The translations under genes and the position numbers were made by a program. Below the pieces are notes generated by a model that saw nothing but the letters and a program-made list of their open reading frames with translations, ran no database searches and was not told the DNA's origin. This document shows, one piece after another, positions 50,523 to 58,853 of a stretch of DNA of 64,000 bases (position 1 is its first letter; every line of letters starts with the position of its first letter). Origin of the DNA: JBFLXB01 sp964570625 (GTDB taxonomy: Bacteria > Nitrospirota > Nitrospiria > 2-01-FULL-66-17); assembly GCA_964570625.1 (NCBI GenBank), contig CAZMYW010000008.1, forward strand, positions 54,283 to 118,282. The letters run 5' to 3'.

Positions 50523-51544
50523 GACGCGGACCCTACCAGCCAGCACCGCGTTCGATGCTCGGCATCCGTGCGCTCCAGCGGCGGGTCCTGGGTGCACCGC
50601 TGGATGACCACGGGACATCGCGGGGCGAACGCGCACCCAGCGGGAATGGCGCCGAGCACGGGAACGGTGCCGGGAATCGCCATGAGCCGCTTGGGCCGTT
50701 CACCACGCAGGTCGGCGGGAGGCAACGAGGCCAGCAGGCCCTTGGTGTACGGATGCTGGGGCCCGCTAAAGAGGCGGCGGGTGGTGGTCTCCTCCACGAT
50801 CCGCCCGGCATACATGACCACGACGCGGTGGGCCACTTGGGCGATGACCCCGAGATTGTGGGAAATCAGGACCATCGCCATCCCCAGCCGTTCACGAAGA
50901 TCGGCTAGGAGCTCGAGGATCTGCGCCTGCACCGTGACGTCCAGCGCGGTCGTGGGTTCGTCCGCGAACACGATATCGGGGTCGCACGAAATCGCCATGG
51001 CGATCATCACCCGTTGGCGCATCCCGCCGCTGAGTTGGTGCGGATACTCGGCCCAGCGTTTGTCGGGAGACGGGATCCCCACCAGACGAAGCAACTCGAT
51101 GGTGCGGGTTTTCGCCGCCGCGCGGGACAGGCGAAGGTGAAGCCGGATCATTTCCGCGATCTGTTCGCCCACCGTGATGACGGGGTTCAGTGCCGTCATC
51201 GGTTCTTGAAAAATCATGGCGATCCGTTTGCCGCGAACCGATTGGAGCGCCACCGGGGGCAGGGTGAGCAAGTCGCGCTCATCGAGCAGGACTCGCCCAC
51301 CGGTGATGCGGCCCGGTTGGGGCACGAGGCGCAACACCGCCAGCGCGGTCATACTCTTTCCGCAGCCCGACTCACCCACCACGCCGAGGACTTCGCCTTT
51401 GAACACGTCCAGGCTGATTCGATCAACGGCTCGAGCGGGGCCGTGAGCGGTTGGGAACTCAACGGAGAGATCGATGAGGCGGAGCAGGGGTTCGGACACC
51501 GAGGTGGAGGGCGAGGCCGACGTCGACGTGGGTGAGGGTCCCAC
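50519..51544 (-). CDS. oligo/dipeptide ABC transporter ATP-binding protein (DppD/OppD type)
   Basis: This 341-aa ATPase has Walker A GESGCGKSM, Q-loop IFQEPMTALNPV, signature LSGGMRQRVMIAMAI, Walker B IVFADEPTTALDVTV, H-loop LISHNLGV, and the Cys-bearing C-terminal extension (GCAFAPRCPVVIQRC). An N-terminal Ser/Thr/Pro-rich stretch precedes the domain. It is first of a two-gene unit (dppD-dppF) downstream of a TPR gene on the same strand (9-bp gap), which might belong to the same operon. Confidence 0.92.
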   Translation of the reverse strand: MGPSPTSTSASPSTSVSEPLLRLIDLSVEFPTAHGPARAVDRISLDVFKGEVLGVVGESGCGKSMTALAVLRLVPQPGRITGGRVLLDERDLLTLPPVALQSVRGKRIAMIFQEPMTALNPVITVGEQIAEMIRLHLRLSRAAAKTRTIELLRLVGIPSPDKRWAEYPHQLSGGMRQRVMIAMAISCDPDIVFADEPTTALDVTVQAQILELLADLRERLGMAMVLISHNLGVIAQVAHRVVVMYAGRIVEETTTRRLFSGPQHPYTKGLLASLPPADLRGERPKRLMAIPGTVPVLGAIPAGCAFAPRCPVVIQRCTQDPPLERTDAEHRTRCWLVGSAS

Positions 51545-51553
51545 GAGATCCTG

Positions 51554-52282
51554 TTACGGAATGATTCCAGGGTCCAGACAATCTTTCTTCGCCAGGGCGA
51601 GATACACGGCGGTGCGGTCGCCGGTGAGCGACCCGGAGGGGATCGACTCCCACTCTTGGCGAGCCAGATCAAGGAACCCGCTCATGTAGTAGGTAATGCC
51701 GAGGTGAACCGTCGCGGGCACGTACTCCGGCGACAGCTCCTTGGCCCGGAGAAACACGCGGATGGCCTCGTCGTACGCGCCTTGCTCCCGAAGAACCACA
51801 CCCACCTTGGTAATGATATCGGGGAACGTCGGGCAGAGGCCGAGCGCTTTCCGGTACTCGTCGAGCGCCTCGTCATGAAGGCTCAGGTGGGCGTATCGAT
51901 CGCCGAGCGCGGCGTGTTCGTTCGCCAGTTGTCCGCGGACGTAAAAATCCGTGGAGCGCGGAGTGTCCCTGACGAGCCGCGCGGCGTCGTTGTACGCCTG
52001 TTGGGCGTCGTCGTACCGGCTCAGATCCGCGCAGGTGACCGCCAGGTTGAGGCACGCTTCCGTGTATCGTGGATTGGCTTCAACCGCCTTGTGGAACCAC
52101 TCCGCGGCGGTTTCGATTTGTCCCTGGAATGCCGTAATGAGTCCCAGCCGATTGTAGAGATCGGCGTACCCGTTGCCGCCGGAAGCAATCAACTTCAGAT
52201 ACAGGTCTTCCGCTTCAGGATAACGACCCGCCTCGAACAGTTTGGAGGCTTTGTCGTACGTGACGGAAAATTCGAGCGACAC
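51554..52282 (-). CDS. TPR-repeat protein
   Basis: This 242-aa protein is made of tandem tetratricopeptide repeats (about six; KASKLFEAGRYPEAEDLYLKLI, YNRLGLITAFQGQIETAAEWF, EAYLNLAVT-type helices) and has no signal peptide. It is likely a protein-protein interaction scaffold; partners are unknown. The frame opens at ATG 52303, but GTG 52282 (VSLEFSVTYDKA) has GGAG 6 bp upstream and fits the predicted transcription start near 52300 from the divergent promoter. Co-transcription with dppD is likely (9-bp gap). Confidence 0.85.
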   Translation of the reverse strand: MSLEFSVTYDKASKLFEAGRYPEAEDLYLKLIASGGNGYADLYNRLGLITAFQGQIETAAEWFHKAVEANPRYTEACLNLAVTCADLSRYDDAQQAYNDAARLVRDTPRSTDFYVRGQLANEHAALGDRYAHLSLHDEALDEYRKALGLCPTFPDIITKVGVVLREQGAYDEAIRVFLRAKELSPEYVPATVHLGITYYMSGFLDLARQEWESIPSGSLTGDRTAVYLALAKKDCLDPGIIP

Positions 52283-52306
52283 GCCGGACTCCGAAGGAAC
52301 CATCGC

Positions 52307-52336
52307 ACTCTACACCAAACAAAAAATTTAAGTCAA
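52307..52336 (-). promoter_or_regulatory. promoter of the TPR-dppDF unit
   Basis: On the minus strand, TTGACT (52336-52331), an 18-bp AT-rich spacer and TAGAGT (52312-52307). The expected start near 52300 supports GTG 52282 rather than ATG 52303 as the TPR start codon. Confidence 0.55.
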
Positions 52337-52355
52337 TCGTCGAGAAGGCGAGCGA

Positions 52356-52385
52356 TTGACAGCACGGCGGTGCCTTCGCTAGAGT
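52356..52385 (+). promoter_or_regulatory. promoter of engB
   Basis: TTGACA (52356-52361), an 18-bp spacer and TAGAGT (52380-52385), about 42 bp before the engB ATG. It mirrors the divergent promoter of the TPR gene, with the same -10 hexamer. Confidence 0.6.
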
Positions 52386-52426
52386 GCGCTGCCCATCGCA
52401 TGTGACGTGGTGGGTATTCGACCCGC

Positions 52427-53038
52427 ATGCCCACTCACGACGCCGTCTTCGCTCGCTCGTGTGCCCGACCCGGCGACTTCCCCGCATCGGGATGGCCTGA
52501 AATCGCGTTCGTTGGCCGGTCGAACGTCGGCAAGTCGTCGCTCCTCAATCTCCTGTTGGGCCGGCGGGGGCTCGCGCGAGTCAGCGGGACGCCCGGGAAA
52601 ACCCAGACCATCAATTTCGTCGTCGTCGATCAGAAGTACTACTTCGTGGATCTCCCCGGGTACGGCTACGCTCGGGTTCCGCGCTCCGTTCAACAGGCGT
52701 GGCGGCCTCTGATCGATGCGTACCTCTCCGGTCGCCCCGCGCTTCGCGCCGTCGTGTTGATCCTCGACCCGCGACACCCGCCCTCGGAGTTGGACCACAC
52801 GATGCATGAGTGGCTGCGGGCGTATGACATTCCGGAGATCGTGGTGATGACCAAGGCGGACCAGGTGCCGCGGGGCCGGCGACGCTCGATACAGGATCAG
52901 ATCGTGACGGCGCTGGACCTCTCGCCGGATCACGCGCCGATATTCGTGTCCGCTCTCACCGGCGAAGGACGGAGTGATCTCTGGTCTCGGATCGACGAGG
53001 CGTTGACTCGCCGGTCGCGGTCTACCGGTCTTCGATAA
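52427..53038 (+). CDS. engB: ribosome biogenesis GTPase YsxC/EngB
   Basis: This 203-aa essential GTPase assists large-subunit assembly. G motifs: G1 GRSNVGKSS (residues 29-37), G2 GTPGKTQTIN, G3 DLPGYGYARVP, G4 MTKADQVPR and G5 SALTGEG. The length matches the family (195-215 aa). It has its own promoter and no coupled neighbour. Confidence 0.96.
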   Translation: MPTHDAVFARSCARPGDFPASGWPEIAFVGRSNVGKSSLLNLLLGRRGLARVSGTPGKTQTINFVVVDQKYYFVDLPGYGYARVPRSVQQAWRPLIDAYLSGRPALRAVVLILDPRHPPSELDHTMHEWLRAYDIPEIVVMTKADQVPRGRRRSIQDQIVTALDLSPDHAPIFVSALTGEGRSDLWSRIDEALTRRSRSTGLR

Positions 53039-53095
53039 CTCTCTCCCTCCTCCTCATGTGGTCACAGTCTCCGGTCGTGAATGCCGGTCCTATCC

Positions 53096-53123
53096 TTGAC
53101 AGTTGTAAGTCGGCTGATATCTT
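53096..53123 (+). promoter_or_regulatory. promoter of the dihaem peroxidase/cupredoxin operon
   Basis: TTGACA (53096-53101), a 16-bp spacer and TATCTT (53118-53123), about 50 bp upstream of the peroxidase ATG. Confidence 0.5.
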
Positions 53124-53173
53124 TAACCGCGCGCTGGTTAGGGATCGTGGCTCTTCAAACGGAGGAGGAAGTT

Positions 53174-54277
53174 ATGAAGGCACGAATTGTAGGGAGGTGG
53201 CTCGTGGCGGGAACGGCGCTTGTCGCGTCCGTGATGGCGATGTCCCCGGTGATTCGAGCTGAATCCCAGGACGGAAAAGTCCAAAAGGCTCGCCGAACGT
53301 TGATCAGTATTCCCAGCTTGGACCAAATGACCCGGCTGCCCGGGGAATTGGGACCGCTGCCGCCGGTTCCGATTCCGGCGAGCAATCCGCAGACCGCCGC
53401 GAAAGTCGAGTTGGGGAAGATGCTCTTTTTCGACCCGCGGTTGTCGGCAAACGATCACTGGGCCTGCTCCACGTGCCATAGTCCAAGCTTTGGATATGGC
53501 GACGGTCTTCCCCGGTCGCTCGGATTCGGGGATGAAAAGGAACTCGGTCGGCATTCCCCGACCATTATCAATGTCGCGTACAACTCGTCCCAGTTCTGGG
53601 ACGGACGAGCAGCCACGATGGAGGATCAAGCGGTCGGGCCGATCGTCGCGTCCCGCGAGATGAACTCCAACCCGCAACAGATGATCGGGGAGATCACGGA
53701 CATCCCGTTTTACAACACGAAGTTCAAGGAAGTGTTTGGCGGACCGCCGAACATGAAGAACGTCGGGATGGCTATCGCGGCGTTTGAGCGGACGATCGTC
53801 ACCGGCGAGTCGAAGTTCGATCGGTATGCCAAGGGAGATAAGAAGGCGCTGACCGAGCAGGAGAAACGCGGATTGATTCTGTTCGTCAGCAAAGCCGCCT
53901 GTACCCAGTGCCACAACGGCCCCAACTTCACCGACAGCAGTTTTCATAACCTGGGCGTTCCGCAAGAAGGACCGAACGCGGTGGATCTGGGGCGTTTCGA
54001 GATCACCAAGGACCCCAAGGACAAGGGGGCGTTCAAGGTGCCGGGGCTGCGGAGCATTGCGATGACCCCGCCATACATGCACACTGGCGGGCTCGGGACG
54101 TTGGAAGGGGTGGTGGAGTTCTACAATCAGGGAGGCGGCGCCAGCCCGGACAAGAGTCCCAAGATTCTCAAGCTCAACATGAACGATGCCGAGCAAAAGG
54201 ACTTGGTGGCGTTTCTCAAAACTCTCACTGGCGAGCTGCCGCAGATCGTTCCACCGCAGCTCCCCCCACGGTCGTAG
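53174..54277 (+). CDS. dihaem cytochrome-c peroxidase (CcpA/MauG family)
   Basis: This is a 367-aa periplasmic protein with a signal peptide (cleavage near IRAE, residue 29). Haem sites are Cys98-His102 (CSTCH) and Cys243-His247 (CTQCH). The CcpA/MauG core is evident: LGKMLFFDPRLSAND, GRHSPTIINVAYNSSQFWDGR, FERTIV, FKVPGLRSIAMTPPYMHTGGLGTLEGVVEFYN. Family members reduce H2O2 or oxidise protein/quinol partners. GGAGGAGG precedes ATG 53174; the frame is open to 53081. The cupredoxin gene follows 16 bp later and may be its electron-transfer partner. Confidence 0.93.
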   Translation: MKARIVGRWLVAGTALVASVMAMSPVIRAESQDGKVQKARRTLISIPSLDQMTRLPGELGPLPPVPIPASNPQTAAKVELGKMLFFDPRLSANDHWACSTCHSPSFGYGDGLPRSLGFGDEKELGRHSPTIINVAYNSSQFWDGRAATMEDQAVGPIVASREMNSNPQQMIGEITDIPFYNTKFKEVFGGPPNMKNVGMAIAAFERTIVTGESKFDRYAKGDKKALTEQEKRGLILFVSKAACTQCHNGPNFTDSSFHNLGVPQEGPNAVDLGRFEITKDPKDKGAFKVPGLRSIAMTPPYMHTGGLGTLEGVVEFYNQGGGASPDKSPKILKLNMNDAEQKDLVAFLKTLTGELPQIVPPQLPPRS

Positions 54278-54293
54278 TCGAAAGGAGGCGACG

Positions 54294-54893
54294 ATGAGCG
54301 TGTTTCGATTCGCAGCGGTGTTCGCCGCAACGGCGTTGGCGATGGTATCGGTGGCTGAGGCCGGAAGCGTCAGTGGAAAGGCCCGCGTGGCGGGCAAGGA
54401 CAACGCGGCTCACATCGTGGTGTACCTGGAGGGCGTCCAGGGGACATTTAAGGCGTCGGACAAACGCCCGGAAATGAATCACATCAACCTGCAGTTCCAG
54501 CCGTCGGTGATGGCGGTCCTGAAGGGCACGACCGTGGATTTCCCGAACAGCGATTCGGTGTTCCACAGCGCGTTCTCCATTTCTCCGTCCAACCCGTTTG
54601 ATCTGGGCCTCTACCAGAAGGGACGCGAGAAGATGGTGTTGTTCAAGAACCCGGGGGTGGTGGAGTTGTTCTGCCATATCCACAGCCATATGCACGGGTT
54701 CGTCCTGGTGTTGGACAACCCGTACTTCGCGACGACGAATTCCAATGGTGAGTTCTCGATCGCCAACGTTCCCGATGGGGACTACACGATCAAGGCGTGG
54801 GCGAGCCCGACTGCGACCATGACCAAAACCGTGAGTCTCAGCGGTGATCGCATTATCAATATGGACTTCACGTTGACTGCTTCGCGCGAGTAG
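54294..54893 (+). CDS. periplasmic cupredoxin-like protein with carboxypeptidase-regulatory-like end
   Basis: This is a 199-aa exported protein (signal peptide ending AEAG, residue 24). Residues ~70-140 form a plastocyanin-like domain with likely type-1 copper ligands His91 (DSVFHSAF), Cys127, His130 and Met133 (ELFCHIHSHMHGFVLV). Residues ~150-198 (NSNGEFSIANVPDGDYTIKAW) look like a small beta-sandwich of the carboxypeptidase-regulatory kind. It sits directly behind the dihaem peroxidase with AAAGGAGG before the ATG and a strong terminator after it, so the two form one operon; an electron-carrier role is inferred. Confidence 0.85.
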   Translation: MSVFRFAAVFAATALAMVSVAEAGSVSGKARVAGKDNAAHIVVYLEGVQGTFKASDKRPEMNHINLQFQPSVMAVLKGTTVDFPNSDSVFHSAFSISPSNPFDLGLYQKGREKMVLFKNPGVVELFCHIHSHMHGFVLVLDNPYFATTNSNGEFSIANVPDGDYTIKAWASPTATMTKTVSLSGDRIINMDFTLTASRE

Positions 54894-54919
54894 CAACGGC
54901 TGCGCGAAGACGCGAACAG

Positions 54920-54961
54920 GGAGGCGCAGATCGGTCGTCCGGTCTGCGCCTCCTCTTTTTT
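54920..54961 (+). terminator. rho-independent terminator
   Basis: A perfect 11-bp stem GGAGGCGCAGA (54920-54930) and TCTGCGCCTCC (54943-54953) with a 12-nt loop is followed by TCTTTTTT. It is the best intrinsic terminator in the window and ends the peroxidase-cupredoxin operon. Confidence 0.9.
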
Positions 54962-55122
54962 CGCGAATCGTTGTCATCGCGCGACAGACCCCACCCTGGC
55001 CGCCTGGCGCCTTGACTTTGGTCGCGGCGCGAGGCAACATACCGTGCTTTTCAGGCTATCGATGTGGCCCTGAACCGGGCGTTCAGGGCTCGTTTTGTTT
55101 CGGGTGTTTCAGTGAGGATGGT

Positions 55123-56418
55123 ATGCCAGCCGTCGTGATCATCGGAACGCAGTGGGGGGATGAAGGGAAGGGAAAGATCGTGGACCTTCTCGCGCCGGAA
55201 GCCGATGTGATCGTCCGATTCCAGGGCGGGCACAACGCTGGGCACACGGTGGTGGTGGGCGCGGATCAATTCATTCTTCACCTCGTTCCCTCCGGGGTGC
55301 TCCACCCGGGCAAGATCGGGATCATCGGCAACGGGGTGGTCATCGACCCCGCCGCGTTGCTTGAAGAAATCGACGCGCTGAAAGGCAGAGGCGTCGATCT
55401 GGGTGGGCGGCTGTTTGTCAGTGATCGCGCTCACCTCATCATGCCCTACCACAAGGCCATCGACAAAGAGAGCGAGAAAAACAAGGGAGCCAGAAAAATC
55501 GGGACCACGGGACGGGGAATCGGCCCGACGTACGCCGACAAGATGGCGCGAGTGGGCTTGCGCGTGGCGGACCTGATGGATCCGGAGCTTTTCAAGCAGA
55601 AACTCACGAAGAGCCTCACGGACATGAACTACTTGTTGGGGCGTCTGTATGGCGTCAAAGGCTTTGACCTGGATTCCGTGTATCAGGCGTATCTGGGCTA
55701 TGCGACTCGCCTCAGACCATTCATCGTCGATACCGCAGAATTGCTCCACGAGGCTATCACGTCGGGACGCCGGGTGCTGTTTGAGGGTGCGCAAGGGACG
55801 CTCCTGGACGTGGATCACGGCACCTATCCCTTCGTCACCTCGTCCAGCGCCACCATCGGCGGCGCGCTGATCGGGAGCGGGATCGGAGCCGGATGCATCG
55901 ATCGGGTGCTGGGCGTGGCCAAAGCGTACTCCACCCGGGTTGGCGAAGGGCCGTTTCCGACGGAACTCCACGATGATCAGGGTGGTGCGGAACTGCGGGC
56001 CAAGGGGCAGGAGTTCGGGTCGACCACGGGACGACCCCGGCGATGCGGGTGGTTCGACGCGGTGGTGGTGCGCTACGCGGTCCGCTTGAACGGCCTATCC
56101 GGTCTGGCGGTCACCAAGCTCGACGTGCTGGACGACTGCCCCGATATCAAGGTCTGCACCGGGTATCGGTTGGATGGTCATACCGTGAACACGGTTCCTG
56201 CGGTGGCTGAATTGTTTGAGCGGTGCGAACCGATCTATGAAACACTTCCCGGGTGGAAGCAGCCGACGGCCGGCATCACGCGGTACGAGGACCTTCCGAC
56301 CAACGCGCGGCGATATTTGGATCGGTTGTCTGAACTCGTAGGATGCCCGCACGACGTCATTTCCACGGGCTCCAAACGCGACCAGACGATCATGCGTCGA
56401 CGCGCGTTCAGCGCTTGA
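55123..56418 (+). CDS. purA: adenylosuccinate synthetase
   Basis: This 431-aa enzyme joins IMP and aspartate using GTP, the first committed step to AMP. Motifs: GTQWGDEGKGKIVD (residues 8-21, catalytic Asp), GGHNAGHT with catalytic His41, TTGRGIGPTYADKM, LFEGAQGTLLDVDHGTYP, GVAKAYSTRVGEGPFPTEL, and the GTP-binding SELVGCPHDVISTGSKRDQTI end. Length is standard. Its stop codon overlaps the -35 of the tRNA promoter. Confidence 0.97.
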   Translation: MPAVVIIGTQWGDEGKGKIVDLLAPEADVIVRFQGGHNAGHTVVVGADQFILHLVPSGVLHPGKIGIIGNGVVIDPAALLEEIDALKGRGVDLGGRLFVSDRAHLIMPYHKAIDKESEKNKGARKIGTTGRGIGPTYADKMARVGLRVADLMDPELFKQKLTKSLTDMNYLLGRLYGVKGFDLDSVYQAYLGYATRLRPFIVDTAELLHEAITSGRRVLFEGAQGTLLDVDHGTYPFVTSSSATIGGALIGSGIGAGCIDRVLGVAKAYSTRVGEGPFPTELHDDQGGAELRAKGQEFGSTTGRPRRCGWFDAVVVRYAVRLNGLSGLAVTKLDVLDDCPDIKVCTGYRLDGHTVNTVPAVAELFERCEPIYETLPGWKQPTAGITRYEDLPTNARRYLDRLSELVGCPHDVISTGSKRDQTIMRRRAFSA

Positions 56419-56444
56419 CACTGCGCGCGCGCGTCTGCTACGAT
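56415..56444 (+). promoter_or_regulatory. promoter of the tRNA-Lys-tRNA-Glu unit
   Basis: TTGACA (56415-56420, overlapping the purA stop), an 18-bp spacer and TACGAT (56439-56444) precede the tRNA-Lys gene by about 80 bp. Confidence 0.6.
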
Positions 56445-56526
56445 CCGCGCCTTTGCTTGCGCCATGTGTAAGGATCGCCTCTGGCGTCATTGACTGGCGC
56501 CTTACGGCGAGCACAGTTGGGGTTGT

Positions 56527-56602
56527 GGGCCGCTAGCTCAGTTGGTAGAGCACCGCCCTTTTAAGGCGGGTGTCCTGGGATCGAGGCCCAGGCGGCTCAC
56601 CA
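56527..56602 (+). tRNA. tRNA-Lys (anticodon TTT)
   Basis: The 76-nt sequence folds as a cloverleaf: acceptor GGGCCGC pairs with GCGGCTC (one G-U), anticodon stem CCGCC/GGCGG, loop CTTTTAA with anticodon TTT, T-arm CTGGG/CCCAG. The 3' CCA is encoded in the DNA. Confidence 0.95.
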
Positions 56603-56632
56603 TATTTCCTTCGGCTACGCAAGCGCTGTTGA

Positions 56633-56707
<75 letters not shown>

Positions 56708-56725
56708 CGGTGCTACGATGCACCG
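56708..56725 (+). terminator. hairpin directly after tRNA-Glu
   Basis: CGGTGC and GCACCG form a perfect 6-bp stem with loop TACGAT immediately 3' of the tRNA. No T-tract follows, so it may act in 3' processing or Rho-independent pausing rather than as a full terminator. Confidence 0.35.
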
Positions 56726-56782
56726 AGCCCTGTAACCTCAAGCGGTTCTCTTCTTGCCTCAGACAAATATTTCGTTCCAGAT

Positions 56783-57181
56783 ATGGGCTATATCACGGAG
56801 ATTTATTCAATTGAATTCGAACTGATCGACGCGCTGGGAGACAGATATTCATGGGATGTCGAGGGCCCGTGGGTAGTCGACCAATACCCTCCGGATCTAG
56901 AGGGATTCCCTCCTCTTATGCTGGATCTTCACCTGCTTGCAAACAATGAAGTGAGTCCCAGGTTATACAGTGCTTTGCATGAAGTATATAGTCATGTTGG
57001 CGATTCCGGAGTGTTTAACATCGCTCAAGGTACTCGTCCGTACTACGAGGATTTCCAGGGAATCAACCTCTTCGGATATTGGGAACCGGTGTCTGTTCCA
57101 GAGCCGAGCAGTCTGTTCTTACTCGGTGTGGGCATCGCCGGAATTGCTGCCGCCCGAAGAAAGCTGATCGCACGCCCCTAG
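56783..57181 (+). pseudogene. PEP-CTERM sorting-domain protein, 5'-truncated
   Basis: The 132-aa ORF ends with a complete PEP-CTERM signal: VPEPSS (residues 105-110), a TM stretch LFLLGVGIAGIAA and the basic RRK. PEP-CTERM proteins are exported, then cleaved and anchored by an exosortase. An N-terminal signal peptide is absent: the open frame starts inside tRNA-Glu and ATG 56783 has no ribosome site, so the 5' part seems lost. Base composition is clearly lower in GC than the neighbours, suggesting acquired DNA next to the tRNA. It may still be expressed, but as a sorting substrate it is probably defective. Confidence 0.6.
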
Positions 57182-57268
57182 GGAGTCGTTGGTCTCCCCT
57201 CGCGGCACGGGCTCGCCATCCTCGACCAGCTCGGCGGGCAGCAGACAGAACGGACCGCGGCCATTCAT
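57182..57268 (-). pseudogene. N-terminal fragment of an unknown protein
   Basis: On the minus strand, ATG 57268 is preceded by AAAAAGGTGTGACAAG (ribosome-site-like). The 29 codons to about 57182 read MNGRGPFCLLPAELVEDGEP and on to GETNDS, then the frame enters the antisense of the PEP-CTERM gene. It looks like the start of a gene cut by the PEP-CTERM segment; no family recognised. The remaining 57269-57471 shows nothing further I can support. Confidence 0.3.
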
Positions 57269-57471
57269 CTTGTCACACCTTTTTACGCCACTCGTGCCAC
57301 CCCCGCAAAGGACACTCGAAGGCCCCGATATAGCGTGCCCGCCCATTTGGGGACACGACGCGCCCGCCCGCGTATTGGGTATCTTCCTTTCCCAGGCAAA
57401 CTCCGGTTACACTCCGATGTCATGAGCGACGCTGAACGGTGGTCCGACGTGACGCGCGTCGAACGACTCGC

Positions 57472-58392
57472 GTGAACACGCTGTTGGTGGCGGTGAGTTC
57501 GCCGCATCTGACGGATGCGTTGGCGACGGCACTCCACGCCGAGCAGGCGCAACTCACCGTGCGGCAGTTTCCAGACGGCGAGACCTACGTTCGGTTCGAA
57601 TCCAGCGTCAAGGGTCGAGACGTGGTCATCCTGGCCGACCTGTCGCATCCGGATGATAAGCTGATCTCGCTCCTGTGGACAGCGTCCACGGCGCGGGACC
57701 TCGGCGCCGCTCGCATCGGGTTGGTGGCGCCGTACCTGCCGTACATGCGACAGGACGCGAGATTCCAGCCCGGGGAAGGCGTCACCTCCCAGTATTTCTC
57801 CGCTCTCGTGTCCTCGCACTTCGATTGGCTCGTCACCGTCGACCCCCACCTCCACCGGGTCCACTCACTCGACGATTTGTATGCGATTCCGACCCTCGTG
57901 GCCCGCGCCGCGCCGGTATTGGCCCGATGGATCAGCGAGCACGTGCGGGCGCCGGTGCTGATCGGGCCCGATGCTGAAAGTGAGCAGTGGGTGGGCGCTG
58001 TGGCCGGGGTGATGGGAGCCCCTTGCCTGGTGTTGGCCAAAACCCGTCTCGGTGACCGGGAGGTACGGATCTCGATCCCGGATATCGACAAGTGGCGTGG
58101 ACGAACGCCGGTGCTGATCGACGACGTCATTTCAACCGGCGGGACCATGATCGAAACCACCCGCGCGCTCCTGCAAGCGGGGATGGAGGGGCCCGTCTGT
58201 GTCGCGGTGCATGGGATTTTTGTCGAGAATGCCCAGCAGGCATTGCTGGATGCGGGGTGTCGCCGAGTGGTGACATGTAACACGGTTCCGCATCCAACCA
58301 ATGACATGGACATCGTCGCGTTGCTCGCCGAGGGTATTCGAGAGGTCATGAGCGTCAGGCGTTCCCGGCCGGCGCCGAGGAGGCAGGGATGA
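57472..58392 (+). CDS. ribose-phosphate pyrophosphokinase family protein
   Basis: This is a 306-aa PRPP-synthase-like enzyme (ATP + ribose-5-phosphate to PRPP). Seen: RQFPDGETYVRFE, APYLPYMRQDARFQPGEGVTSQYFSALV (PRPP-synthase loop), VTVDPHLHRV, GPDAESEQW, and the PRPP-binding loop VLIDDVISTGGTM. The variant motifs resemble the shorter archaeal-type synthases more than E. coli Prs, so it may be a second or divergent PRPP synthase. GTG 57472 starts the conserved part; it overlaps the uspA gene by 4 bp. Confidence 0.88.
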   Translation: MNTLLVAVSSPHLTDALATALHAEQAQLTVRQFPDGETYVRFESSVKGRDVVILADLSHPDDKLISLLWTASTARDLGAARIGLVAPYLPYMRQDARFQPGEGVTSQYFSALVSSHFDWLVTVDPHLHRVHSLDDLYAIPTLVARAAPVLARWISEHVRAPVLIGPDAESEQWVGAVAGVMGAPCLVLAKTRLGDREVRISIPDIDKWRGRTPVLIDDVISTGGTMIETTRALLQAGMEGPVCVAVHGIFVENAQQALLDAGCRRVVTCNTVPHPTNDMDIVALLAEGIREVMSVRRSRPAPRRQG

Positions 58393-58853
58393 AACCGATC
58401 AAACGGATTGTGGTGGCGACCGACTTTTCAGACTGTTCTCGCAGCGCGATCGACTATGCGCTCCATCTTGCTGAACGGTTGGACGCAGAGGTGGAACTGC
58501 TCCACGTCTTTGAGCGGCCGGTGTATTTCGACGTCGGGATCGCTCACAGTCTGCAGGTCCAACATGGCGTCGAGCAGTGGCTCAAGGACCTCAGGCAGGA
58601 GGCCGACCAGCGATTGCGCGCATTGGCCGAAGAGTTGCGACGCCAAAAAGCCGTTGTCCGCACCGTGTTGCGAGAAGGCAGAGCGGTCGACGAGATTTTA
58701 AAGGCCGCTCAACCTGCGCAGACGGATTTGGTCGTGCTCGGCACACACGGCCGCACCGGGCTGCCCCACGTTGTGTTGGGAAGCGTGGCTGAACGCGTGG
58801 TCCGCCAAGCTCCATGCCCGGTCCTGACGGTGCGTTCCCCGGCTGTCGCGTGA
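58389..58853 (+). CDS. universal stress protein (UspA family)
   Basis: This 154-aa single-domain Usp has IVVATDFSDCSRSAIDYALHLAE at the N-terminus and the ATP-binding-type G-x2-G-x9-G motif GTHGRTGLPHVVLGSVAERVVRQAPCPVLTVR at the C-terminus, so it is likely of the nucleotide-binding class. It is coupled by overlaps to the PRPP synthase-like gene upstream (ATGA) and to the CoA-binding gene downstream (TGATG). Confidence 0.93.
   Translation: MKPIKRIVVATDFSDCSRSAIDYALHLAERLDAEVELLHVFERPVYFDVGIAHSLQVQHGVEQWLKDLRQEADQRLRALAEELRRQKAVVRTVLREGRAVDEILKAAQPAQTDLVVLGTHGRTGLPHVVLGSVAERVVRQAPCPVLTVRSPAVA

Noticed and set aside
57189..57425. 78-codon plus-strand open frame before the PRPP synthase-like gene
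   Set aside because: Pro/Ser-rich composition, no ribosome site and no motif; probably intergenic.
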